Shown piece by piece: positions 47,101-54,501 of a stretch of 64,000 nt of DNA (its first letter is position 1; each line of letters starts with the position of its first letter). The notes under the pieces are model-generated. The model did not search any database and was not told where the DNA came from. It saw nothing but the letters and a program-made list of their open reading frames with translations. Position numbers and translations under genes: made by a program. The stretch is from assembly GCF_021869765.1 (NCBI RefSeq), contig NZ_CP084580.1:3906001-3970000 (forward strand), written 5' to 3'. The DNA is from Chryseobacterium sp. MEBOG06 (GTDB lineage: Bacteria; Bacteroidota; Bacteroidia; Flavobacteriales; Weeksellaceae).

Positions 47101-47699
47101 TGGGAAGTGATGGAAAGCTTTCTTATAAAGAGAGTGAGAACATGGGAGGAAGTAAAACAGCCCGAGATATATTAAAGGGAGCTATTGATAACCATAGAGC
47201 AGATTATCAGGTTAATTCTGATAACACAAGAGGATCTTCTATAGTGGAGGCCGGAGGTAGAGGAGAAACAATAGATGGAAAGGCAGGCTATACGCAAATC
47301 TATGATTTGAATATAAATACTGATCAAATAGATAGTTTTATAGCAGGAACTAGTCAGTCTTTAAACCCTTTAACTCTGGGATATGGAATGGTCACCCTTC
47401 ATGAAATTAGTCATAAATATAATAATCTAATAGACGGATTTGTTGGTAGTGATGGAACAGAATATCAAGCATCGTCCATATATGGTTTACAAGGAGATAA
47501 TGTTAAAAAAATGAATGTTATCAGAACTGAATTAGATGCATCTGGAAATTTTGTATTGCCATTTGGTCAAAGAAAATCATATTCTCCATTAGTTGAAGGT
47601 GGAACGAGTTTTTATCCGTTTAGTACTGAGGCAAAGTCCGCAGGACCATCCAAAGTTAATTCAAAGAAAGATTTATTTATCAAAACCCTTCAAAAATAA
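44136..47699 (+). CDS. DUF6443 Rhs protein with C-terminal zincin-like toxin domain
   Basis: 1187 residues. Signal peptide (ITYTVKAQ); N-terminal DUF6443 (EPKTQSDANARQVQAVQYFD); YD repeats to about residue 850; RHS core ending GRWGVIDPLAE ... RFIDPDG near residue 950. The last ~235 residues are the variable tip and contain HEISHKY at 1089-1095, an HExxH zinc motif, so a metallopeptidase tip is plausible. This is the only full-length copy in the locus. The next gene starts within its stop codon (TAATG), typical of toxin-immunity pairs. Confidence 0.85.
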   Translation: MMKKLIIPIGVLLITYTVKAQVQLPSGLSSTNENYIYTRTYLEPKTQSDANARQVQAVQYFDGLGRPRQVVNIKASPLGKDIVTHIEYDQFGRQVKDYLPVPQGNTSNGAIVPNPLGNAPSVYGNEKIYSEKILENSPLDRIQQQIQVGTDWAVKPVKFGYEANITTDKVRKFATSSSWVNGATFSSISNNGMYGEAQLYKNTVTDEDGNKTIEFKNGQGQIILVRKELSVTKNADTYYVYNEYNQLAFVIPPLLSQLETWGMAEHDALAYQYRYDGRGRLVEKKLPGKGWEYRVYDKQDRLAATRDAELESKGQWLYTKYDQFGRVAYTGINTGGTRATEQNEVNTFGSNNVNRGNAVAFNRQGMDVYYGNSDITYPKSSSWVTLLSLNYYDTYPVYSFNPAFPANTPEMTILTDTLTPDGRNTKGLPVMSLVKNIEDDSWTKTYTYYDQKGRVIGTHSINHLGGYTHTESKLDFAGTPQQVITKHKRLNSDSERVLTETFEYDQQNRLLVHKHQVDNNAVEYLTQNKYNELSQLESKKVGGIAAASPLQQMDYKYNIQGWMTQINDPAALNGKLFGYKIKYNTPENPSTTGKFNGNIAEVDWNNSSENNLKRYVYEYDALNRLTNAFYKEPGTGVSGNFDEYLTYDLNGNISNLKRTAASMQGNTATLVDNLDYIYNGNRLTQVIENAMNDTGYEGGNNIIDYDLNGSMITMKDKGIQNIAYNHLNLPDGFAISQTDPFGTNVNFSLSYLYRADGTKLRKTNKSGGGRGQSTSYSYTDYLDGFQYSFLETVQPCLWCRTSVAYEQEAFKDPILLDPPLLGSLGWLLDFVPTSEGFYSFTENRYIYQYKDHLGNARVSYAKNSEGNIEITDTNNYYAFGANHIGGTKSSLGGYKGYKYNGKELQETGMYDYGARFYMADLGRWGVIDPLAETSRRWSTYTYAYNNPIRFIDPDGMQNYDITFGKNISTETQNKIVSDLGKETGLDLSVGSDGKLSYKESENMGGSKTARDILKGAIDNHRADYQVNSDNTRGSSIVEAGGRGETIDGKAGYTQIYDLNINTDQIDSFIAGTSQSLNPLTLGYGMVTLHEISHKYNNLIDGFVGSDGTEYQASSIYGLQGDNVKKMNVIRTELDASGNFVLPFGQRKSYSPLVEGGTSFYPFSTEAKSAGPSKVNSKKDLFIKTLQK

Positions 47700-48280
47700 T
47701 GACCTTTAAAAATAGAGAAATGAAAATCCATAAAATACCTAAGTGTTCAATAATTATTCTAGCTTTTATTAGTTGTAGTTCGTTATCAAAAATCAGATAT
47801 AAAGAAGCATATGAATTTGTAGATAAAGACTTTCTTAGTAAAGAAGTTTCAGAACAAGAGTTTGGAAAAGATGTTTCGGGAGTATATATTTATGACTTGG
47901 TATATGCTAATCCTTTGGATGAAAAAGATAGTAGCAATATTTATAAAAATATTTTATCAGAGAAAGGAGAAATAAAACCGTTAAGAAAAGATTCTAATCT
48001 TAAGGATTTGTCAAAGCAAAACTTAAATGGTAACTGGGAGCTAAATTCACAATTTAGTACTGTATTTAATAATGTTGTACAATATAAAAAAACTCCAAAT
48101 GGTCCTTTAAATGCGGCAATATTTTCTGAAATTAAGCATAATCAATTAAGAATAGACGTTGTTCCTTTCTTTATAGGAAGTCCTAAATATTGTGGGACAA
48201 TTACCAAATACTATTTTAAGTTTGATAAAACTAAAATAATTGAGAGTAAGAAATGGAAAGATCATTATGAGTGTTGGTGA
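47699..48280 (+). CDS. Candidate immunity lipoprotein for main Rhs tip
   Basis: 193 residues if it starts at the ATG overlapping the Rhs stop; an ATG at 47720 gives the cleaner lipoprotein signal (MKIHKIPKCSIIILAFISCSS). The mature part is polar with Cys near the C-terminus (PKYCGTITKYYF ... YECW). No family recognised. Position directly after the zincin tip implies immunity. Confidence 0.62.
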   Translation: MTFKNREMKIHKIPKCSIIILAFISCSSLSKIRYKEAYEFVDKDFLSKEVSEQEFGKDVSGVYIYDLVYANPLDEKDSSNIYKNILSEKGEIKPLRKDSNLKDLSKQNLNGNWELNSQFSTVFNNVVQYKKTPNGPLNAAIFSEIKHNQLRIDVVPFFIGSPKYCGTITKYYFKFDKTKIIESKKWKDHYECW

Positions 48281-48322
48281 TAATAGAAATACAAAGTTTA
48301 ATAAATCCTGTAAGTAAATCCT

Positions 48323-48805
48323 GTGAAGGAAAATTTAAAAAAGACTAAAAATATATTGATATTATTTTGGCTGACAATAAACTTTAGTTGTTTATCAATA
48401 AATATGCAATATGCTAAAAAAGATGTAGGCTTTTATAATTATATGGATAAAATAATTAAAGATCGAAAATTTAAGTTTTTAGAAATTTCCTATGTTAAAA
48501 GATGTGGTAATGATATTATATTTTCACTTTCAGAAATGAATTATAATGATAACTTATCAGATCAATATAAGGTTTACGATTATAAAGGAACTTTAATAAT
48601 TTACGATGTAGGAGATGAAAAAGATAAGAATCTAATTGGATTTTTTGATGCCTTTTTTAAAAAATCGAATCGGGATATATCTTTTTTACCAAAAGGAAGA
48701 CAATCAATAATAAATGCGACAGCAATGTATTTTAAAAGTGATAAGTTTATTACAGATAAATATCAAATACAATACTTTATGGAAAAAGATTGTGAGACTA
48801 AATAA
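48323..48805 (+). CDS. Second candidate immunity lipoprotein (GTG start)
   Basis: 160 residues from GTG at 48323; lipoprotein signal with SCLS. Lys-rich, no family recognised. Lies 42 nt after the first candidate; either both protect against the zincin tip or this one is left from a lost cassette. Confidence 0.55.
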   Translation: MKENLKKTKNILILFWLTINFSCLSINMQYAKKDVGFYNYMDKIIKDRKFKFLEISYVKRCGNDIIFSLSEMNYNDNLSDQYKVYDYKGTLIIYDVGDEKDKNLIGFFDAFFKKSNRDISFLPKGRQSIINATAMYFKSDKFITDKYQIQYFMEKDCETK

Positions 48806-48865
48806 CCTAATATATGAGGGTAAATATAAAGAAGATTAAGATATTATTTGTTTTTATTATTGGCC

Positions 48866-48902
48866 CCCCCGCTGTGCAAAGCCTCCTGACTTTGCGCTGA
48901 TA
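48866..48902 (+). repeat. Cassette-boundary repeat, copy 1
   Basis: GCTGTGCAAAGCCTCCTGAC then TTTGCGCTGAT; the CAAAG...CTTTG arms form a short hairpin. A run of seven Cs precedes it. It marks the join between the complete Rhs unit and the first orphan cassette. Similar copies occur at 51041, 51233, 54002, 54382, 58104 and, as a variant, 59718. Confidence 0.7.
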
Positions 48903-48937
48903 ACCATAAACCCTCGCTTTTGCGAGGGTTTATGGTT
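48902..48937 (-). terminator. Terminator with opposite-strand gene tail (copy 1)
   Basis: A perfect 16-bp stem (AACCATAAACCCTCGC / GCGAGGGTTTATGGTT) with TTTT loop, then ~40 nt that in the minus strand encode a degraded ...AKNAAAL-type protein end. The same block recurs at 54417-54495. Confidence 0.75.
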
Positions 48938-48977
48938 TTACAAAGCAGCAGCGTTTTTAGCAAAAAGTCTTTAAATC

Positions 48978-49230
48978 CACCACCGGAGTCAGCGGTAATT
49001 TTGACGAATACCTGACCTATGACCTGAATGGAAACATCAGTAATCTCAAGCGTACAGCGGCAGCTATGCCAGGAAATACGGGTACTTTGGTAGATAATCT
49101 TGATTATATCTATAATGGCAACCGTTTGACCCAGGTGATCGAAAATGCTATGAACGACACCGGATATGAAGGCGGTAATAATATCATAGATTATGACCTG
49201 AATGGAAGTATGACCACGATGAAGGATAAA
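48978..49230 (+). repeat. Rhs core direct repeat (copy at cassette B)
   Basis: Near-identical to 46036-46290 of the full-length gene and to 54496-54745 of cassette D, with isolated substitutions. Provides the homology by which cassettes could recombine. Confidence 0.8.
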
Positions 49231-50643
49231 GGAATTCAGAGTATTCAGTATAACTATTTAAATCTTCCCTACCAGATTAATATTCAGAATGTTAATTTTG
49301 CAGGAAAAGTAAACACGGCAGATATCAGCCATCTTTACCGGGCAGATGGAGTGAAACTCCGCAAAACATATATACAGTCATTTCATATGGGGCTGCCTAT
49401 AGATCATCTTACTGATTATCTCGATGGTTTCCAGTATAGCTATAGAGGTGATGGCAATGTATGTTTAGTGTGCAGAACAGAAACAGCCTATGAAGAACAG
49501 GCCTACAGAAAAATAATTGATCCTGTAATTCCTTCTACTCCCCAATGGACTCTGGATTTTGTACCTACCGCAGAAGGATTTTACAGTTTCATAGAAAACC
49601 GCTATATTTATCAGTATAAAGACCACCTTGGAAATGCAAGAGTAAGCTTTGCCAAAGACAGCGCAGGCGCTCCTGAAATAACGGATACGAATAATTATTA
49701 TGCATTTGGAATGAATCATATTGGAGGAGTGAAAGGCTTGTTAGGAGGTTATATGAATTATAAGTACAACGGCAAGGAGCTGCAGGAGACGGGAATGTAT
49801 GATTATGGAGCGAGGATGTATATGGCGGATTTGGGAAGATGGAGTGTGGTGGATCCTTTAGCAGAGAAATATAGGAGGTGGCCACCTTATAACTACGCAA
49901 TGAATAATCCAATTAATCTTATCGACCCTGATGGACGAGGAGTAGCAAGTACTGGAGTAAAGGATAATAAAGATGGAACTTACACTGTTTTAAATGCTAA
50001 AAATGATGGAAATACAGGAATTTATATTACTGATGAAAAAGGGAATTATGACATAAACTCAAGTCAAAAAATTGCTGAAACACACCTACCTACTGAATTT
50101 ATGCAGGCGAACAATATTACTGGTGGATTTGAAGGACATATAAATGCTACCTTTAGTCTAAATCCAGAATACAATATGAAAATTAATGGAAAAGCATATA
50201 AAAATTTAGATGGTAACGAAATTAAAAATATCTATATCAATTTGTTTAAACAGCAGACAAAAGGGATGGGTTGGTATGATACTCTTTCATATTTAAGAGA
50301 TAATTCAGGAAATGGAAAAAAATTTGATATTAAAGCAAGTGTTGCAGGTTTTAGTCCGGAAAATGTAGTAATGCTTGATGGAAAACTAACTACCATTAGA
50401 GGATTAGGCAATGAAATATTTGGGGCTAACATGAATGTAGCAGCAGATAAATCGCCTTTCCATCAAGACTTTTTTTATCATCAAGTAATGCCAAAAGTAG
50501 GAGCTTACAACCAATCCCAAAATAAAGGAGCTACAGGATATAATTCAGGCTGGCCATTCTATGGAGAGCATACATTTTCAGGGTCATATATTTTTCATGG
50601 CTATTATGGAAGATTCCCATACAGAACAGATATAAAATATTAG
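49066..50643 (+). CDS. Orphan Rhs cassette B with unknown C-terminal toxin-like domain
   Basis: 525 residues from the first ATG, but similarity to the head gene begins at 48982 in the same frame, so there is no natural start: it is a 3' fragment. RHS core runs to LIDPDGRG (about residue 290). The tip has ~230 residues with no recognised family, ending FHQDFFYHQVMPKVGAYNQ and HTFSGSYIFHGYYGRF, rich in aromatic residues and His. Silent unless recombined into the head gene. Confidence 0.7.
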   Translation: MPGNTGTLVDNLDYIYNGNRLTQVIENAMNDTGYEGGNNIIDYDLNGSMTTMKDKGIQSIQYNYLNLPYQINIQNVNFAGKVNTADISHLYRADGVKLRKTYIQSFHMGLPIDHLTDYLDGFQYSYRGDGNVCLVCRTETAYEEQAYRKIIDPVIPSTPQWTLDFVPTAEGFYSFIENRYIYQYKDHLGNARVSFAKDSAGAPEITDTNNYYAFGMNHIGGVKGLLGGYMNYKYNGKELQETGMYDYGARMYMADLGRWSVVDPLAEKYRRWPPYNYAMNNPINLIDPDGRGVASTGVKDNKDGTYTVLNAKNDGNTGIYITDEKGNYDINSSQKIAETHLPTEFMQANNITGGFEGHINATFSLNPEYNMKINGKAYKNLDGNEIKNIYINLFKQQTKGMGWYDTLSYLRDNSGNGKKFDIKASVAGFSPENVVMLDGKLTTIRGLGNEIFGANMNVAADKSPFHQDFFYHQVMPKVGAYNQSQNKGATGYNSGWPFYGEHTFSGSYIFHGYYGRFPYRTDIKY

Positions 50644-50646
50644 TAA

Positions 50647-51030
50647 ATGAGAATATTATTTTTTGTGATTTTAACTTGCTTATATAGTTGCAAGAAAGAA
50701 AATATAGCAGAACAGGAAAAGAAAAATAGGATCATTGTTAAGAGCATTGATAATGGAAACTTTAAAGCGACTTTTTTTCAAATAAGTACAATATCAGATG
50801 TTACAAACTATGTTGCTATAGAGAAAAATAAAAAAGAAGATATTATTTTTCATGGAAATTTTGGTTCTGTTATTGATATTTATTTTAGAGGAGAGGACAC
50901 ACTATATTTGAAATGTTATAAGCCATCATCTAATATTATATATGAATATAAAAAAGAAATGAATGGACTAAAAATTTTACAAGATACTTTAGTTACTGAA
51001 AAAGAATATAATGAGAAAACTCATAATTAA
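50647..51030 (+). CDS. Candidate immunity lipoprotein for cassette B
   Basis: 127 residues, lipoprotein signal LYSCKKEN, 3 nt after the cassette B stop. No family recognised. Likely expressed from a weak or internal promoter. Confidence 0.62.
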   Translation: MRILFFVILTCLYSCKKENIAEQEKKNRIIVKSIDNGNFKATFFQISTISDVTNYVAIEKNKKEDIIFHGNFGSVIDIYFRGEDTLYLKCYKPSSNIIYEYKKEMNGLKILQDTLVTEKEYNEKTHN

Positions 51031-51040
51031 TAAAAGAATC

Positions 51041-51072
51041 CCGCTGCGCAAAGTTTATAACTTTGAGTAGAT
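51041..51072 (+). repeat. Cassette-boundary repeat, copy 2
   Basis: CCGCTGCGCAAAGTTTATAA then CTTTGAGTAGAT; arms CAAAGT / ACTTTG. Confidence 0.7.
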
Positions 51073-51073
51073 A

Positions 51074-51102
51074 AAAAAACCTCGCATTTTGCGAGGTTTT
51101 TT
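51074..51102 (-). terminator. Terminator with opposite-strand gene tail (copy 2)
   Basis: Perfect stem AAAAAACCTCGC / GCGAGGTTTTTT with a 5-nt loop, usable in both directions. Confidence 0.85.
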
Positions 51103-51139
51103 GTGTTATATGATGTTCTGTTTTGTACTAGGAAAAGAA

Positions 51140-51232
51140 CTAAAGCGCTGCAATATTTTTAAGTTTAGAAGCTTTAGTAAACGCATCAATAGTAGCAAAT
51201 ATGTGAGCTTTGGTATCGCTGTCGAGTTCCAC
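51140..51232 (-). pseudogene. 3' remnant of an XRE-type regulator gene
   Basis: In the minus strand this reads the last ~30 residues of a protein (TKAHIFATIDAFTKASKLKN, then IAAL and a stop). It is related to the longer remnant at 59497-59718 (QHVFALLDAFLKQTKLQSIL). The rest of the gene is cut off at the boundary repeat. Confidence 0.6.
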
Positions 51233-53651
51233 CCGGCTGCGCAAAGTTTTTAACTCCGATCTTATCTATCCTAAATCCTCTACATGGGTCACTTTACTGT
51301 TTTTAAACTATTACGATAGTTATCTGGCATACAGCTTCAATCCTGCATTTCCGGCCAATACTCCTGAGATGATGATTTTAACAAATATTCTCACCCCAAA
51401 CGGTAGAAATACCACAGGACTGCCTGTGATGAGCCTGGTCAAGAATATTGAAGATGACAGCTGGACAAAAACTTACACCTATTATGACCAGAAAGGAAGA
51501 GTGATTGGCTCATACTCTATCAATCATCTTGGAGGATATACCAAAACAGAATCCAAGCTTGATTTTGCAGGTCTTCCACAACAAACCATTACCACTCATT
51601 TACGAAAAACAGGTGAACCAGGAATCACTGTAAAAGAACGTTTTGTATACGATAATGGAAACAGGCTAAAAGAGCATTATCATCAGGTGGATAGCAAACC
51701 TGAAGAATTATTGGCAAAAAACAGCTATAATGAACTCTCTCAGCTCGTAAACAAGGAGGTAGGAAACAATCTTCAAAGTATTGATTATGCCTACAATATC
51801 AGAGGATGGATGACTGATATTAATAAAAATCAGATGAGTCTTACAGATTTGGGAGGAAAGCTTTTTTCTTATAAAATTAAGTACAACCAAAGAGAGGGAA
51901 TTGAAAATCCTGACCCAGCACAATTTTCAGGAAAAAATGTACAACCAAGATACAACGGTAATATTGCAGAAGTAGATTGGAGGGCCGTAGAATCCCTGGG
52001 AGCCAACCCTTCTCTAACCCCTAAAAGATACGGCTATGCCTATGATGGTCTAAACCGTCTTCTGGCAGGATATTATCAGAATCCAATGAATCCCAACAGT
52101 AAAGAACATACAGAATCTTTACAATATGATCTGAATGGAAATATAATGGGCCTTTACAGAACTTCGGTATTTAATACAGGGACTAATACGGCTACAGTCA
52201 TTGATAATCTTTCCTATTCATATTCTGGAAATCGGCTAAATTCAATTAATGACAGTACTAATAATGCAACAGGATATGAAGGCGGAGGAAATACAATCAC
52301 ATATGACCTGAATGGTAATATGAAGGATATGCTGGACAAGCAGATTCTGGGAATCAATTATAATTATCTGAATTTACCAAACAACATAACACGTGGTTAT
52401 GATTTTAATATTAATCATCTCTATCGTGCAGATGGAGTGAAAGTATACAAAAGAACTATTGAAATTGAAAATGGCATCAATGGAACTGTCACCAGTACAA
52501 CAGATGCGGATTATTTAGACGGATTTCAATACAGCCATACGACCACGCAGAGTAGCACGTCACCTGGCGGTGGTGGAACTCCTGTTGAAGAAGCAGAAGC
52601 GGCTTTTGCAGTATCTCCTATGAGAAAAGCCATGGAAATAGAAGCGTTCTCCGTAGAGCAGAGAAGAGTTCCTCCTCCTGCCATTAAGACTCCCGACTTA
52701 CAGTTTTTCCCAACAGGTGAAGGATTTTATGATTACGGAAAAGATCAGTATATTTACCAGTATAAAGATCATTTAGGAAATACAAGGATAAGTTTCGGAA
52801 GAAACAGCGCAGGCGCTCTGGAAATCACTGATGCTAATGATTATTATCCTTTTGGGATGAACCATTTAAAAACAGGAAATTCATTCTTTGGACAGGGGAC
52901 TTATAAGAATTATAAGTATCAGGGGCAAGAATTGCAGGAAACGGGTATGTACTCGTTTAAGTGGAGAAATTACATGCCAGATGTTGGACGATTTACCTCA
53001 GTAGACCCATTAAGTGAAAAATTTCCATATAATTCTACATACGCTTTCCAAGAAAATAAATTAGGAATGGGAAGAGAGTTTGAAGGTCTTGAGTTAGTTC
53101 CTTTCGAATTTCTGATGATGTCTAATTCTGCGGTAAGACCAACTACTCCTATTGCGGAAACGATGATACGGGAAACCCAGATTGAAGGAATTACATTAAC
53201 TGGGAGAGCGACCCCACCACCTCAAATGGGATTTTTAGAAAGAATTGGAAATGCTATCAGCAAAGGTTGGGACTCTCTTACGGGTAATAACAAGCCTGAA
53301 ACTACCAGCACTATGGATAAAACTGTAGAACAGGTAAAACCTGAAAGTATTACTGAACAAGTCAAACCGGAAAATAGCAACGAATTTACAAAACCTGAGG
53401 GTTGGGAAACGAAACAGACTAAAAGTCCTGGTGTACAGCATAAAGATCCAAATAATCCACGTAATAATGTTCGTGAAATGAAAGGGAACGAAGATAGTCC
53501 CAACCCTTTACAACAAAAGGATTATATAAAATATCAAAAGGATGGAGTACTTTATGATAAAAATGGGCAACCAACAAATGGAGGAAGAACACCAGAATCC
53601 CATATTCCAAAAACAGAATTTGATCAAACTAAAATGCCGCCTTTTGATTAA
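51210..53651 (+). CDS. Orphan Rhs cassette C with Ntox17-like tip
   Basis: Homology to the head gene begins at 51258 (LIYPKSSTWVTLL, head residue ~375); the TTG at 51210 is only the first start codon in frame. The first part is near-identical to the head, but from about residue 120 it diverges (LRKTGEPGITVKERF; GNIMGLYRTSVFNTGTN), suggesting a different ancestry. The core ends in SFKWRNYMPDVGRFTSVDPL. The last ~60 residues (HKDPNNPRNNVREMKGN ... TPESHIPKTEF) resemble the Ntox17 polymorphic toxin domain; that name is from memory, hence tentative. Confidence 0.72.
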   Translation: MVSLSSSTRLRKVFNSDLIYPKSSTWVTLLFLNYYDSYLAYSFNPAFPANTPEMMILTNILTPNGRNTTGLPVMSLVKNIEDDSWTKTYTYYDQKGRVIGSYSINHLGGYTKTESKLDFAGLPQQTITTHLRKTGEPGITVKERFVYDNGNRLKEHYHQVDSKPEELLAKNSYNELSQLVNKEVGNNLQSIDYAYNIRGWMTDINKNQMSLTDLGGKLFSYKIKYNQREGIENPDPAQFSGKNVQPRYNGNIAEVDWRAVESLGANPSLTPKRYGYAYDGLNRLLAGYYQNPMNPNSKEHTESLQYDLNGNIMGLYRTSVFNTGTNTATVIDNLSYSYSGNRLNSINDSTNNATGYEGGGNTITYDLNGNMKDMLDKQILGINYNYLNLPNNITRGYDFNINHLYRADGVKVYKRTIEIENGINGTVTSTTDADYLDGFQYSHTTTQSSTSPGGGGTPVEEAEAAFAVSPMRKAMEIEAFSVEQRRVPPPAIKTPDLQFFPTGEGFYDYGKDQYIYQYKDHLGNTRISFGRNSAGALEITDANDYYPFGMNHLKTGNSFFGQGTYKNYKYQGQELQETGMYSFKWRNYMPDVGRFTSVDPLSEKFPYNSTYAFQENKLGMGREFEGLELVPFEFLMMSNSAVRPTTPIAETMIRETQIEGITLTGRATPPPQMGFLERIGNAISKGWDSLTGNNKPETTSTMDKTVEQVKPESITEQVKPENSNEFTKPEGWETKQTKSPGVQHKDPNNPRNNVREMKGNEDSPNPLQQKDYIKYQKDGVLYDKNGQPTNGGRTPESHIPKTEFDQTKMPPFD
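51233..51260 (+). repeat. Cassette-boundary repeat, one-armed copy 3
   Basis: CCGGCTGCGCAAAGTTTTTA followed by ACTCCGAT; the second arm is lost where Rhs homology of cassette C starts. Confidence 0.55.
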
Positions 53652-53662
53652 TAAATAATATT

Positions 53663-54019
53663 ATGTATAAAGAATTTAAAGAAAGATTAGTGGAATTGTC
53701 AGATATAAATCTGCAAAGGAAATTGTGGTTGAATATTGATAATACTACTGGGTTAGTATCTTCTTATTCGGAATTGTTTAATACTTTATTGGGTGATTTT
53801 GATTTTGATTATGAAATAGAAGATATAGACGATCATAATTTAAAGCAAAATCTTTTTAAATTAAAAGAAATGTTAGAGGAGTATCAAGAGCCTTCTTCTT
53901 ATGAGGAAAATTATGATGATAATATTATTCTTGATGATCCAAAATGGAAAGAAATCGTAGACTTCACAAAAGTTATAATTGAAGATATGAATAGAGATTC
54001 TGCTATGCAAGATCTTTGA
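53663..54019 (+). CDS. Candidate immunity protein for cassette C
   Basis: 118 residues, soluble and very acidic (EDIDDH, YDDNIILDD), suited to a cytoplasmic immunity protein of a nuclease-like toxin. Starts 11 nt after cassette C. Its last residues (SAMQDL) are encoded by the boundary repeat, so the original 3' end was probably replaced. No family recognised. Confidence 0.65.
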   Translation: MYKEFKERLVELSDINLQRKLWLNIDNTTGLVSSYSELFNTLLGDFDFDYEIEDIDDHNLKQNLFKLKEMLEEYQEPSSYEENYDDNIILDDPKWKEIVDFTKVIIEDMNRDSAMQDL

Positions 54020-54031
54020 CTTTGCACTGAT
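54002..54031 (+). repeat. Cassette-boundary repeat, copy 4
   Basis: GCTATGCAAGATCTTTGAC then TTTGCACTGAT, overlapping the 3' end of the immunity gene before it. Confidence 0.6.
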
Positions 54032-54060
54032 AAAAAACAGAACAATAGAAATAAATCTTT

Positions 54061-54150
54061 GGGATAGTGTTTAGGGCTAGAATAAAAGGGCTGAATTTTT
54101 TATATTTGTGGTAATGAATAAAAAATCATGATGGAAAAGGACACTATCCC
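54061..54150. mobile_element. MITE-like element with 10-bp terminal inverted repeats
   Basis: GGGATAGTGT at 54061-54070 and ACACTATCCC at 54141-54150 are perfect inverted repeats bounding 90 bp without a gene. No target-site duplication is evident. Possibly an insertion-sequence remnant. Confidence 0.5.
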
Positions 54151-54176
54151 ACGAAGTGTGTAAGTTAAAAAGTTAG

Positions 54177-54206
54177 GGCTTAGATTTTATAATCTGAGCC
54201 TTTTTT
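54177..54206 (+). terminator. Hairpin with T tract
   Basis: GGCTTAGATT / AATCTGAGCC (one G-T pair), TTAT loop, then TTTTTT. It follows the MITE-like element; no gene ends here now. Confidence 0.65.
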
Positions 54207-54317
54207 CAAAAATAAGAATAAATTGGTTTAGGACAATACCCCAATTTTGAATAGGCATCGTGGATATGCAAATAAAAACTCCAGTATAAGTTAAGCTACA
54301 TTTTTGTAAATGTTTTT

Positions 54318-54381
54318 TTAATTATTAAATTCTTCGATTGTTTTGTAATTGAGTGTGCTATGCCTTCTTTTTTTATTGTAT
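54318..54381 (-). pseudogene. 3' remnant of an IS3-family transposase
   Basis: The minus strand encodes YNKKRRHSTLNYKTIEEFNN then stop, the conserved C-terminus of IS3-type integrases. Everything upstream is removed exactly at the boundary repeat. Confidence 0.7.
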
Positions 54382-54413
54382 CCCGCTGGCAAAGTCTTCT
54401 GACTTTACACTGA
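54382..54413 (+). repeat. Cassette-boundary repeat, copy 5
   Basis: CCCGCTGGCAAAGTCTTCTG then ACTTTACACTGAT. Confidence 0.65.
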
Positions 54414-54416
54414 TAA

Positions 54417-54495
54417 CCATAAACCCTCGCTTTTGCGAGGGTTTATGGTTTTACAAAGCAGCAGCATTTTTAGCAAAAAAGTCTTCAAACCCACC
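54417..54495 (-). terminator. Terminator with opposite-strand gene tail (copy 3)
   Basis: Same perfect 16-bp stem as at 48902, followed by a minus-strand protein end GFEDFFAKNAAAL with an intact stop. The copy at 48938 differs by one T and is out of frame. Confidence 0.72.
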
Positions 54496-54501
54496 ACCTG
54501 A

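Noticed and set aside
48300..54060. A single intact insertion sequence carrying the cassettes
   Set aside because: Only an IS3 tail and a 90-bp inverted-repeat element exist; no intact transposase or flanking duplication.
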